A program made the translations under genes and the position numbers. Of a stretch of 64,000 bases of DNA, positions 51,361 through 60,253 are shown in pieces; positions within the stretch are counted from its first letter, which is position 1, and each line of letters begins with the position of its first letter. Origin of the DNA: Streptomyces sp. NRRL S-37 (GTDB lineage: Bacteria > Actinomycetota > Actinomycetes > Streptomycetales > Streptomycetaceae); the NCBI RefSeq assembly GCF_000721605.1, contig NZ_JOIZ01000001.1:310001-374000 (forward strand), written 5' to 3'. The notes below the pieces were generated by a model. The model ran no database searches. It was given only the letters and a program-made list of their open reading frames with translations, and was not told the origin of the DNA.

Positions 51361-51666
51361 TCAGTGTGCACCGTGACCGGGGGCCAGGTCCTCCACCCTG
51401 CGGGCGAGCTCGAAATCCTTCTCGGTGACGGCGCCGCCCGCGCTGTGGGTGTGCACGGACAGGGTCACCGTGTCGTAGCCGAGGGTGAGGTCGGAGTGGT
51501 GGTCGAGCTCCTCCTGCACCTGGGCGATGTGGACGACCATCGCCGTCGCCGCGACGTGCGAGCCGAGCCGGTAGGCGCGGGTGAGCCGGTCACCGTCGAG
51601 CGACCATCCCGGCAGCCCGGCCAGCCGCTCCTCGGTCTCCTTCTGCGACAGCGGTTCGACAGGCAT
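51361..51666 (-). CDS. 4a-hydroxytetrahydrobiopterin dehydratase (PCD/DCoH)
   Basis: 101 residues from ATG 51666. GWSLDGDRLTRAYRL, then HIAQVQEELDHHSDLTLGYDTVTLSVHTHSAGGAVTEKDFELARRVE includes the conserved His-His, Tyr and Thr-His active-site set of pterin-4a-carbinolamine dehydratases. It recycles oxidised pterin cofactors, although Streptomyces with no obvious aromatic amino-acid hydroxylase nearby may use it otherwise. First gene of a short minus-strand unit; the 141-bp gap to 51808 should hold divergent promoters. Confidence 0.93.
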   Translation of the reverse strand: MPVEPLSQKETEERLAGLPGWSLDGDRLTRAYRLGSHVAATAMVVHIAQVQEELDHHSDLTLGYDTVTLSVHTHSAGGAVTEKDFELARRVEDLAPGHGAH

Positions 51667-51807
51667 GGGCTGCGCTCCTTCGCCGGTTCGGGTCTCGTGG
51701 TCCCGTGATCTCGTGCGGGACTCCCAGGCTGCCACAGAAGGTTCCCCGGGGCCCCGCCGGAAGCGGGCGGCGCCCCGGTACGGCCGTTTCTCGATCACCG
51801 TCCTGGC

Positions 51808-52084
51808 ATGACCACTGTCACGTCCGGTACCGCTTCCCGCACCGGGGGCGCGGGTCCGCTGCCGCGCGCCTGGCGGGAGCGCAACGCGCTGCTGCCGGCG
51901 GCCGGTTACGCGCCGTACCGCCCGAAGACCCCGCTGGACGATCCCGCGCTGGAGGTGGTGCGCGACGGCATCGAGCGGCTGATCAATGGACGTGGCCGTC
52001 ACCGAGCCGGCCGTGGAGACCCTGCTCCCGGCGGACCCGGCGGACCCGGCGACGGCCGAGTACCTCCGGTCCTGGCTGATCTGA
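51808..52084 (+). pseudogene. Small ORF with an apparent +1 frame break
   Basis: ATG 51808 opens a frame with normal GC3 for 59-60 codons (AWRERNALLPAAGYAPYRPK, LEVVRDGIERLIN). From about 51986 the good-GC3 frame is the +1 frame, MDVAVTEPAVETLLPADPAD onwards to TGA 52084, while the original frame turns Arg/Gly-rich. Joined, the two parts would make a protein of about 92 residues. I do not recognise the family. Either a frameshifted gene, a sequence error, or two overlapping small genes. Confidence 0.5.
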
Positions 52085-52239
52085 CGCTGCGTCCTCCGCG
52101 GGGGCCGGGTCGACCGTCTCTCGGGTCGTGCGGCGGGACCGGAGGACCAGTGAAACAGGGCGGTCACCTGCGACTCGTGAGAGTGTCGGAAGAACATGAC
52201 AGACTGAGCGCATGCCCGGGCGCGTTGGGGAGGCGTGGC

Positions 52240-53103
52240 GTGAGTGAGCGGCGGGCCGCACCCACCGTGGGCCAGGTGGTTCTGGGAAGGCGGCTGCAGG
52301 AACTGAGGGAGGCCGCGGGCCTCTCGCGGGAGGAGGCCGCCCGCGTCCTGCGGGTGGCGCCCGCGACCGTACGGCGGATGGAGACCGCCGAGGTCGCGCT
52401 GAAGATCCCGTACGTCCAGCTGCTGCTGAGCGCCTACGGGGTGCCCGAGGCCGAGTCGGCCGCGTTCGTCGAGCTCACCGAGGAGGCGAACCGGCCGGGC
52501 TGGTGGCAGCGGTACGGCGACGTGCTGCCCGAGTGGTTCAGCATGTACGTGAGCCTGGAGGGCGCCGCCCGTATCATCCGCTCCTACGAGCCGCACTTCG
52601 TGCCGGGGCTGCTGCAGACCGAGGGGTACGCGCGCGCCGTGCTGGAGGCCGGGACGATCGGGACCATCGGACCCGACGTGGTCGAGCGGCACGTGGCGCT
52701 GCGCATGGAGCGCCAGCGGCTGCTGGAGCGCCCCGATCCGCCGCACCTGTGGGTGCTGATGGAGGAGACGGTGCTGCGGCGTCCGGTGAGCGTCGACGGC
52801 CGGGTGATGCGCGACCAGCTCGACAAGCTCCTGGAGTACTCCGCGCGGGACCGGATCACGCTGCAGATCGCCGAGTTCGCGGACGGCCCGCACCCGGGGA
52901 CGTACGCGCCGTTCTCGCTGTTCCGGTTCGCCGAGCCGGAGCTGCCGGACATGGTGTTCACCGAGTATCTGACCGGTGCCCTGTACCTGGACTCCCGCAA
53001 GGAGGTGTCGGCGCACCTGGAGGTCCTGGACCACATGACGGCGCGGGCGGCCTCGGCACAACGCACCGAGAAACTGCTGCGGGAGTGCCGCGAGCACTAC
53101 TGA
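52240..53103 (+). CDS. XRE family regulator with DUF5753 (Scr1-like)
   Basis: 287 residues from GTG 52240 with GGGGAGGCG upstream; the open frame extends back to 51808 but the joining region is not protein-like. Residues about 8-70 are the helix-turn-helix (VVLGRRLQELREAAGLSREEAARVLRVAPATVRRMETAEV). Beyond is the DUF5753 domain (YEPHFVPGLLQTEGYARAVLEAG, DRITLQIAEFADGPHPG, FRFAEPELPDMVFTEYLTGALYLD). Such regulators usually pair with a small DUF397 protein; none is seen here. Instead a DUF574 methyltransferase follows after 55 bp, probably in the same transcript. Confidence 0.9.
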   Translation: MSERRAAPTVGQVVLGRRLQELREAAGLSREEAARVLRVAPATVRRMETAEVALKIPYVQLLLSAYGVPEAESAAFVELTEEANRPGWWQRYGDVLPEWFSMYVSLEGAARIIRSYEPHFVPGLLQTEGYARAVLEAGTIGTIGPDVVERHVALRMERQRLLERPDPPHLWVLMEETVLRRPVSVDGRVMRDQLDKLLEYSARDRITLQIAEFADGPHPGTYAPFSLFRFAEPELPDMVFTEYLTGALYLDSRKEVSAHLEVLDHMTARAASAQRTEKLLRECREHY

Positions 53104-53158
53104 GCCGCGCGCCCGAGCAGGCCTTCACATCCTTTCGACCCTGAGGAGAAGACCGCCC

Positions 53159-53974
53159 ATGACCGGATCCGGCACCGCGCCCGCCCCCATCGACACCAGC
53201 CGGCCGCATCCGGCCCGGGTCTACGACTGGTGGCTCGGCGGCAAGGACAACTACCCGGTGGACGAGGAGCTGGCGCGGAGGATCCTCGCGGCGGACGGCA
53301 CGGTGTTACGCGGGGCGCGGGCCAACCGCCGGTTCATGCACCGGGCCGTGCGCACCGTCGCCGAGGCGGGGATACGCCAGTTCCTGGACATCGGCACGGG
53401 CATCCCCACGGAGCCCAATCTGCACCAGGTGGCGCAGGGCGTCGCCGCGGAGTCCCGGGTGGTGTACGCGGACAACGACCCGATCGTGCTGCGGCACGCC
53501 GAGGCACTGCTGCACGGCACCGCCGAGGGCAGCACGCGGTACGTGCACGCCGATGTGCGGGACGCGGACACGCTGCTGCGCCGGGCCGCCGGGTCGCTGG
53601 ACCTCGGCCGGCCCGTGGCGCTGTCGCTGGTGGCGCTGACCCACTACCTGGACGACGACCCGGACGGCGACGACGTGTACGGCCTGCTGGAGCGGTACAC
53701 GGCCGCGCTCGCGCCGGGCAGCTACCTGATCCTCTCCCAGGTCACACCCGATCTGAGCCCCGAGGCCGTCGGGCAGGCCGCCGAGCACTTCCGGCGCGGC
53801 GGTACGCCCTTCCACCCGCGCTCGCTGGCCGCGTTCTCCCGCTTCTTCACCGGCCTCGAACTGCTGGGCCCGGGGGTGATCCCAGTGCACGGGTGGCGTC
53901 CGGAGGCGGAGGACGTGGCGGCGCAGGCGGAGGGCATCGTGCCGGTGTACGCGGGGGTCGCCCGCAAGCCCTGA
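53159..53974 (+). CDS. DUF574-type SAM methyltransferase with a TTA codon
   Basis: 271 residues from ATG 53159 after GAGGAGAAG. RPHPARVYDWWLGGKDNYPVDEELARRI is the DUF574 (Methyltransf_19) signature. FLDIGTGIPTEPNLHQVAQ and VVYADNDPIVLRHAEALL form the SAM site, and LVALTHYLDDDPDG follows. These proteins are abundant in Streptomyces and mostly of unknown function. Codon 50 (53306-53308) is TTA, so the protein should be made only when the bldA leucyl-tRNA is available, late in growth or during differentiation. Follows the XRE gene by 55 bp. Confidence 0.92.
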   Translation: MTGSGTAPAPIDTSRPHPARVYDWWLGGKDNYPVDEELARRILAADGTVLRGARANRRFMHRAVRTVAEAGIRQFLDIGTGIPTEPNLHQVAQGVAAESRVVYADNDPIVLRHAEALLHGTAEGSTRYVHADVRDADTLLRRAAGSLDLGRPVALSLVALTHYLDDDPDGDDVYGLLERYTAALAPGSYLILSQVTPDLSPEAVGQAAEHFRRGGTPFHPRSLAAFSRFFTGLELLGPGVIPVHGWRPEAEDVAAQAEGIVPVYAGVARKP

Positions 53975-53993
53975 CCGGTGCGGCGTACGGCGG

Positions 53994-55865
<1,872 letters not shown>

Positions 55866-55903
55866 CGCTGTCCCCTTCCGTCAGGGCACCTCTCCGGACT
55901 TCC

Positions 55904-55958
55904 AGCACAAAACTTGAGCGGCTTGTTGTCAATAGTTTGAGCGGATGGTTGTCAATGG
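55904..55958 (-). promoter_or_regulatory. dnaK promoter with tandem HAIR-like repeats
   Basis: On the minus strand TTGACA (55927-55932) and TGTGCT (55904-55909) are 17 bp apart, a plausible promoter 39 bp before the ATG. On the plus strand two 22-bp repeats (55914-55935 and 55937-55958, 19 identical positions) each hold TTGAGCGG...TGTCAAT. The first reads CTTGAGC-N7-TGTCAAT, with the spacing of the HspR HAIR element CTTGAGT-N7-ACTCAAG but a degenerate right half. Confidence 0.55.
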
Positions 55959-56690
55959 TCAACGGGAGAGGTGATCGCGCAGGGCCACGGCACGGCGGGG
56001 ACGGTCGGTGATCAGCACGTCCACGCGCGGATCGCCGAGGAAGCCGCGCAGTGCCGCGTCCTCGTTGACCGTCCACACCATGGTGAACAGTCCGCCCCGC
56101 GCCGCCTCGCGCAGCACGCCGGCGCGGGCCAGGCGCCAGTGCGCGGCGACGCCGTGGGCGCCGCAGGCGCGGACGCGGCGCATCGGCAGCAGCTCGCCGA
56201 TCCGGGTCCGCACCAGCCGGCCCCGGCCGATGTCCTTGCCGTCCCGGCCGAGGGACAGCACGGTGCGCACGCGCGGGCGGGCGGCGGTGAGGGCGGCGAC
56301 GGAGCGGTCCTCGAGGGTGGTGGCGACGAGTCCGTCCTCGCCGAGCAGGGCGACCGCGCGGTCGATCAGCTCCCGCTCGTGGCCGGTCTCCTTGAGGTCC
56401 AGATGGGCGACGAGCTTCCCGGCGACCAGCTCCATGACCTCGTCCACGACGGGCACGGGGTATCCGGCGCGGTCGTTCAGCTCGGCGTGGGTGAGCGCGG
56501 CCAGCGGCGGACCGGTGCGGCCTGCGCGGGCATCGTGGTGGACGACGAAGACCCCGTCCGCCGTGCGCCGTACGTCGAACTCGACGTACTCCGCGCCGGA
56601 CGCGAGCGCGTCCTGGTACGCCTCCCAGGTCGCGGGGGCGGCGCGTTCGGATCCTCCCCGGTGGGCGGAGACGGCGGGGCGTGGCGTCAT
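55959..56690 (-). CDS. Glycerophosphodiester phosphodiesterase
   Basis: 243 residues from ATG 56690. SAHRGGSERAAPATWEAYQDALASGAEYVEFDVRRTADGVFVVHHDARAGR carries the GDPD His-Arg-Gly, Glu-x-Asp and His-x-Asp catalytic/metal residues; LVAHLDLKETG and MVWTVNEDAALRGFL with VLITDRP close the barrel. It hydrolyses deacylated phospholipids to glycerol-3-phosphate and alcohol. There is no signal peptide, so it is cytosolic. Its stop is immediately next to the dnaK promoter repeats (ending 55958), so read-through into dnaK is possible. Confidence 0.92.
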   Translation of the reverse strand: MTPRPAVSAHRGGSERAAPATWEAYQDALASGAEYVEFDVRRTADGVFVVHHDARAGRTGPPLAALTHAELNDRAGYPVPVVDEVMELVAGKLVAHLDLKETGHERELIDRAVALLGEDGLVATTLEDRSVAALTAARPRVRTVLSLGRDGKDIGRGRLVRTRIGELLPMRRVRACGAHGVAAHWRLARAGVLREAARGGLFTMVWTVNEDAALRGFLGDPRVDVLITDRPRRAVALRDHLSR

Positions 56691-56770
56691 GGTGGTCGGC
56701 TCCGGGAGGTGACGTGCCGCAGGCCGCCCCGGGAGGGGGCGGCCTGCGGTGGTGCGGTGCGGCGGGCGGG

Positions 56771-57199
56771 TCAGGCGAGCTTCGCCGTCAGGGTGATGTT
56801 CGTGCCCTTCAGGGCCTGACTGACGGGGCAGTTCACCTTGGCGTCCTCGGCGGCGGCGACGAAACCGGCCTCGTCCAGGCCGGGGACGGTGCCCTCGACG
56901 GTGAGGTGGATGCCGGTGATGCCCTCACCGGGCACGAAGGTGACGTCGGCGGAGGTGGTCAGCTTGGTCGGCGGGGTGCCGGCCTTGTCGAGACCGTTGG
57001 AGAGGGCCATCGAGAAGCAGCTGGAGTGCGCGGCGGCGATCAGCTCCTCCGGGCTGGTCTTCCCGTTCGCCTCCTCGGCCCGCGAGGCCCAGGTGACCGG
57101 CTGCTCGGCGATGCTGCCGGAGGAGTCGAAGGCGACGACCCCGCTGCCCTTGAAGAGACTGCCTTCCCAAACGGTGTGTGCGGAGCGCGTGGCTGCCAT
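56771..57199 (-). CDS. OsmC family peroxiredoxin
   Basis: 142 residues from ATG 57199, with AAAGGA upstream. PEELIAAAHSSCFSMALSNGL carries peroxidatic Cys61 and AKVNCPVSQAL resolving Cys124; Arg5 and Glu52 positions are also plausible. It reduces organic hydroperoxides with thiols. The sequence is closer to OsmC (with WEGSLFKGSG start) than to Ohr. The upstream region contains the palindrome TTTCGAAA and the terminator of the preceding operon, so it has its own promoter. Confidence 0.92.
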   Translation of the reverse strand: MAATRSAHTVWEGSLFKGSGVVAFDSSGSIAEQPVTWASRAEEANGKTSPEELIAAAHSSCFSMALSNGLDKAGTPPTKLTTSADVTFVPGEGITGIHLTVEGTVPGLDEAGFVAAAEDAKVNCPVSQALKGTNITLTAKLA

Positions 57200-57248
57200 G
57201 ACGCATCCTTTCGAAATGTCCGGCCGTGTGTCCGGCGGTGCTCGGTCC

Positions 57249-57272
57249 GGGCGCCCGGATCACCGGGTGCCC
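57249..57272. terminator. Hairpin after the VWA-metallopeptidase gene
   Basis: GGGCGCCCGG (57249-57258) pairs with CCGGGTGCCC (57263-57272), 10 bp with one mismatch that can wobble in RNA, loop ATCA. It begins 25 bp past the minus-strand stop at 57297 and separates that operon from osmC. Confidence 0.65.
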
Positions 57273-57296
57273 GCCCCTATCCGATCACATCACGGC

Positions 57297-59099
57297 TCAA
57301 CTCACCCGGAAGACGGGCCCCCTCGCGGTGAACGGCAGCCGCGCGCCCTGCGGGATCAGATAGGCGTGCTCGCGCCGGACCCGCAGGACGTCGTCGCACC
57401 AGCCGTCGGTGATGACCAGGATCGGCGCGGTGGCGGGGAAGTCGTCGGCGCGCTGGAGGAAGTCGATGCCGGGCTGGAGGACGGTGCCGCCCCGGCCGCG
57501 CACCCGGACCCGCCCGGCGATCTCGGTGACCGGCAGGTAGCCGGCGTCGTGCGGTGCCGCGTCACAGAACACCACGCGGGCGGCCGGTACGTCGCGGGCC
57601 TCGGCGTAGGAGGCGATGGCGCCGAGCGCCTTGCCGAGCAGGACCCGGTCCATGGAGCCGGAGGTGTCCAGGACCACGCCGAAGGTGCAGCGGGCGACCT
57701 CCTCGGGCGGGAAGTACCGCCCGGCGCGCGGGATGTCCGGGGTGGACGCCTGGCGCCGGGAGGGACGCGCGTACGACCGGAGCGGTTCGGGGCGCGGCAC
57801 GAACTCGTCGAACCAGCGGGCGAGGCGGGCGTCCCAGGGCACCGGGGGATGGCTGAGCGCGCGGATCTCCTGGACCAGGCCGGCGGGCAGGAGGCCGCGC
57901 TCCTGCCGGTCGTGCAGGTCCAGGCCCTGGGCGAGGCCCCGGCGGTAGAAGCCGTCGAGGTCGACGTGGTCGCGGGGCGGGCCGAGGGGGCCGCCGAGGA
58001 CGTCGCCGAGGCCCTTGCCGCGCAGGGTGGAGAAGCGCCGCATGCGGCGCAGGTCGCCGGTGATGCGGTCGTAGACCTCCTCGGCGGACAGACCGGCGAG
58101 CTCCTTGTCGTACAGCAGGCCCTCGGGCATGGTGCCGACCCGCATCTCCTCCAGCCAGCCGTTGATGACGAAGTCGCAGGCCACGTTGAAGAGATAGGGG
58201 TCGCGGCCGCCGCAGCGGTCGCCGTGGCGCAGGGCGGCGTGCAGCATCTCGTGGGCGAGGACGAACCGCCACTCCTCGTCGTCGAGCCGCCGCAGCGGGT
58301 TGACGTAGATCTCGCCGGCCTCGGCGTCGACGGCGGCGATGGAAATACCGTGCGCGCGGGCGAGTTCGGCGTCGGCGACGAGGGTGATGCCGGAGGCGAT
58401 CCCGCCGAGCAGGGGGTAGGAGGAGACGAACCAGCTCAGCGCCCGCTCCCAGGGGCGTCGCGGGGCCGGCTTGCCGTCCAGGCTGTCGCGGCGGCCGGCC
58501 GCCATGTCCATCGCGGCGGACACGGTGCGGGTGAGGGCGGTGGCGAACGCGAGCTGGTGGTCCGGCGGCTGCCCGTACCAGCCGTACCACTCCTGGAGGA
58601 AGAGGTCCGCCTCGCCGCCCGCCGTACCGCAGCGCTCGTACACGGCCGGCACCCCGTCCCGGCGCCAGCGGGCGGCGAGCCGCTCCTCGTCACCGTCGGG
58701 GTAGGCGGCGGGCAGGTGGTCGGGGGCCGTGCCGATGGGGAAGCCGAGCAGGAAGCGGTTGACGACCACGCAGCGGGCGGCGAGCTCGCAGCGGTCCGGC
58801 TGCTCGCGCGTGCCCGCGGCGGCCGGGACGTGGCCGAAGCCGAGGTGGAGGACGGCGTGCGCGAGGGCCCACGCCCAGGCGTCCGGTTCGGCCATGCGGT
58901 CCGGGTGGGCGTGCAGGACGGCCTCGGAGTCCACGCGCACCAGTCCGTCGCGGGGGGCGAGCGCGCAGTTCTCCTTGCGGCAGACGTCGAACTCGACGGC
59001 GGCCAGCGCGGGGTTGGCCCGCACCAGCCGCAGCCCCGCGTCGAACGCCTCCTGCGCGAGGTCCCGCTTCTTCGGCCCCTTCGTCCGGGCGCGGCTCAC
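57297..59099 (-). CDS. VWA-like domain / putative metallopeptidase (DUF2201) protein
   Basis: 600 residues from GTG 59099, whose GTGA overlaps the MoxR ATPase stop. The N-terminal half has two His-rich metal motifs: LAHAVLHLGFGH (degenerate, no Glu) and LAHEMLHAALRHGDR (HExxH). The C-terminal third has FGVVLDTSGSMDRVLLGKAL, a von Willebrand A/MIDAS metal-ion site, and PILVITDGWCDD. This is the DUF2201 plus VWA_2 architecture that accompanies MoxR AAA ATPases. Together they may form a chaperone or metal-insertase; the target protein is unknown. A terminator follows. Confidence 0.87.
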   Translation of the reverse strand: MSRARTKGPKKRDLAQEAFDAGLRLVRANPALAAVEFDVCRKENCALAPRDGLVRVDSEAVLHAHPDRMAEPDAWAWALAHAVLHLGFGHVPAAAGTREQPDRCELAARCVVVNRFLLGFPIGTAPDHLPAAYPDGDEERLAARWRRDGVPAVYERCGTAGGEADLFLQEWYGWYGQPPDHQLAFATALTRTVSAAMDMAAGRRDSLDGKPAPRRPWERALSWFVSSYPLLGGIASGITLVADAELARAHGISIAAVDAEAGEIYVNPLRRLDDEEWRFVLAHEMLHAALRHGDRCGGRDPYLFNVACDFVINGWLEEMRVGTMPEGLLYDKELAGLSAEEVYDRITGDLRRMRRFSTLRGKGLGDVLGGPLGPPRDHVDLDGFYRRGLAQGLDLHDRQERGLLPAGLVQEIRALSHPPVPWDARLARWFDEFVPRPEPLRSYARPSRRQASTPDIPRAGRYFPPEEVARCTFGVVLDTSGSMDRVLLGKALGAIASYAEARDVPAARVVFCDAAPHDAGYLPVTEIAGRVRVRGRGGTVLQPGIDFLQRADDFPATAPILVITDGWCDDVLRVRREHAYLIPQGARLPFTARGPVFRVS

Positions 59100-60157
59100 C
59101 GGCGCGCCTCCACCAGCCGGGGCATGTCGCGGGCCGCCTCGACGAGGAACCAGGACGGCAGGACCGGGTTGCCGTCGCCGTCGGGGGCGATGACGGTCTG
59201 GGCGACCTCGACGGAGATCTCGGCGAGCTGCACCAGCAGCGCCTTGGCGCGGTACGCGGTCTGGCGGCCGTTCGCCGACATGTGCTCCTTGGTGGCCGGG
59301 AGTTCCTTGACGAGGCGCCCGCGGAACGACTCGGCGAGGTAGTAGAGCAGGTCGCGGTCGTCCAGGCGGTGCGGCCAGCGGGCCTCGCCCTTGATGACGG
59401 CGTCGATGCCGAAGCGGCTGCGCACGATCTTGACGTAGCCGCAGAAGGCGGTGGCGTGCGCGGGGGTGAGCGTGCCGTGCGCGAGCACCTTCAGGGTGTC
59501 CTCGTCGAGGTCCCGGCCGAAGGAGTGGAGCGCGTCGGAGAGCATGTGCCAGGAGCGGGGCGTGGAGAACGGCTCCTCGGTCTTCGGCGGCTTGGACCAC
59601 AGGTGGTCGGGGCGGTCGGTGAGGTGGTCGGTGATCCACGGGTGGATGCCGTTGTTCGCCGCCCACACCAGCCAGTCGGCGGGGGACGCCTCCAGGTGGA
59701 CGTGGGTGAGGCGGTTGACGAGCGCGGAGGCGATGGGGCGGGCGAGCGCGTTGTCGGTGGCGCGGTTGCCGGCGCCGATGACGATGGAGCCCTTGGGCAG
59801 CTCGTAGTCGCCGATGCGGCGGTCCAGGATCAGCGAGTAGAACGCCTTCTGCACGTCCGGGGTGGCCGCGTTGAGCTCGTCCAGGAACAGGCAGTACGGC
59901 TCGTCGCGGGCGATCGCCTCCGGCGGGCAGAACACCGAGCGGCCGTTCCGGATCTGGGGCACACCGATGAGGTCCTCGGGGGCGAGCTGGGTGCCCAGCA
60001 GACTCACGCACTCCAGCCCCAGTGACTCGGCGAACTCCCTGACCAGGGAGGACTTGCCGATACCGGGTGCTCCCCAGAGGAACACCGGCCGCACGGTCGC
60101 GAGACCGAGCAGCAGTTCCGGGATGCGGGCGGGGGTGACGGTGACGGCTGCCTGCAC
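59096..60157 (-). CDS. MoxR-type AAA ATPase
   Basis: 353 residues from GTG 60157, chosen for CAGGAG 7 nt upstream; the frame is open to a GTG at 60193 without a ribosome site. Walker A GAPGIGKSSL, Walker B YCLFLDELNAATPDVQKAFYSL, sensor 1 IGAGNRATDN and arginine finger ALVNRLTHVHLEA fit the MoxR clade. It remodels or matures a client together with the coupled VWA-metallopeptidase downstream (GTGA overlap). There is no direct evidence for the client in this window. Confidence 0.9.
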   Translation of the reverse strand: MQAAVTVTPARIPELLLGLATVRPVFLWGAPGIGKSSLVREFAESLGLECVSLLGTQLAPEDLIGVPQIRNGRSVFCPPEAIARDEPYCLFLDELNAATPDVQKAFYSLILDRRIGDYELPKGSIVIGAGNRATDNALARPIASALVNRLTHVHLEASPADWLVWAANNGIHPWITDHLTDRPDHLWSKPPKTEEPFSTPRSWHMLSDALHSFGRDLDEDTLKVLAHGTLTPAHATAFCGYVKIVRSRFGIDAVIKGEARWPHRLDDRDLLYYLAESFRGRLVKELPATKEHMSANGRQTAYRAKALLVQLAEISVEVAQTVIAPDGDGNPVLPSWFLVEAARDMPRLVEARR

Positions 60158-60253
60158 GCAGGGGCTCCTGGGGTGCGGGGAAGGGGTGGACACGCCCAGT
60201 GTGGGTCGCGGCGATCGCCCGCGCAGCCGAATTTCCGGCGCCCGGCGGTGCGG

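Noticed and set aside
51808..53103. 431-residue fusion of the small ORF with the XRE regulator
   Set aside because: The joining region (about 51986-52239) has poor GC3 and no protein character; GTG 52240 has a good ribosome site.
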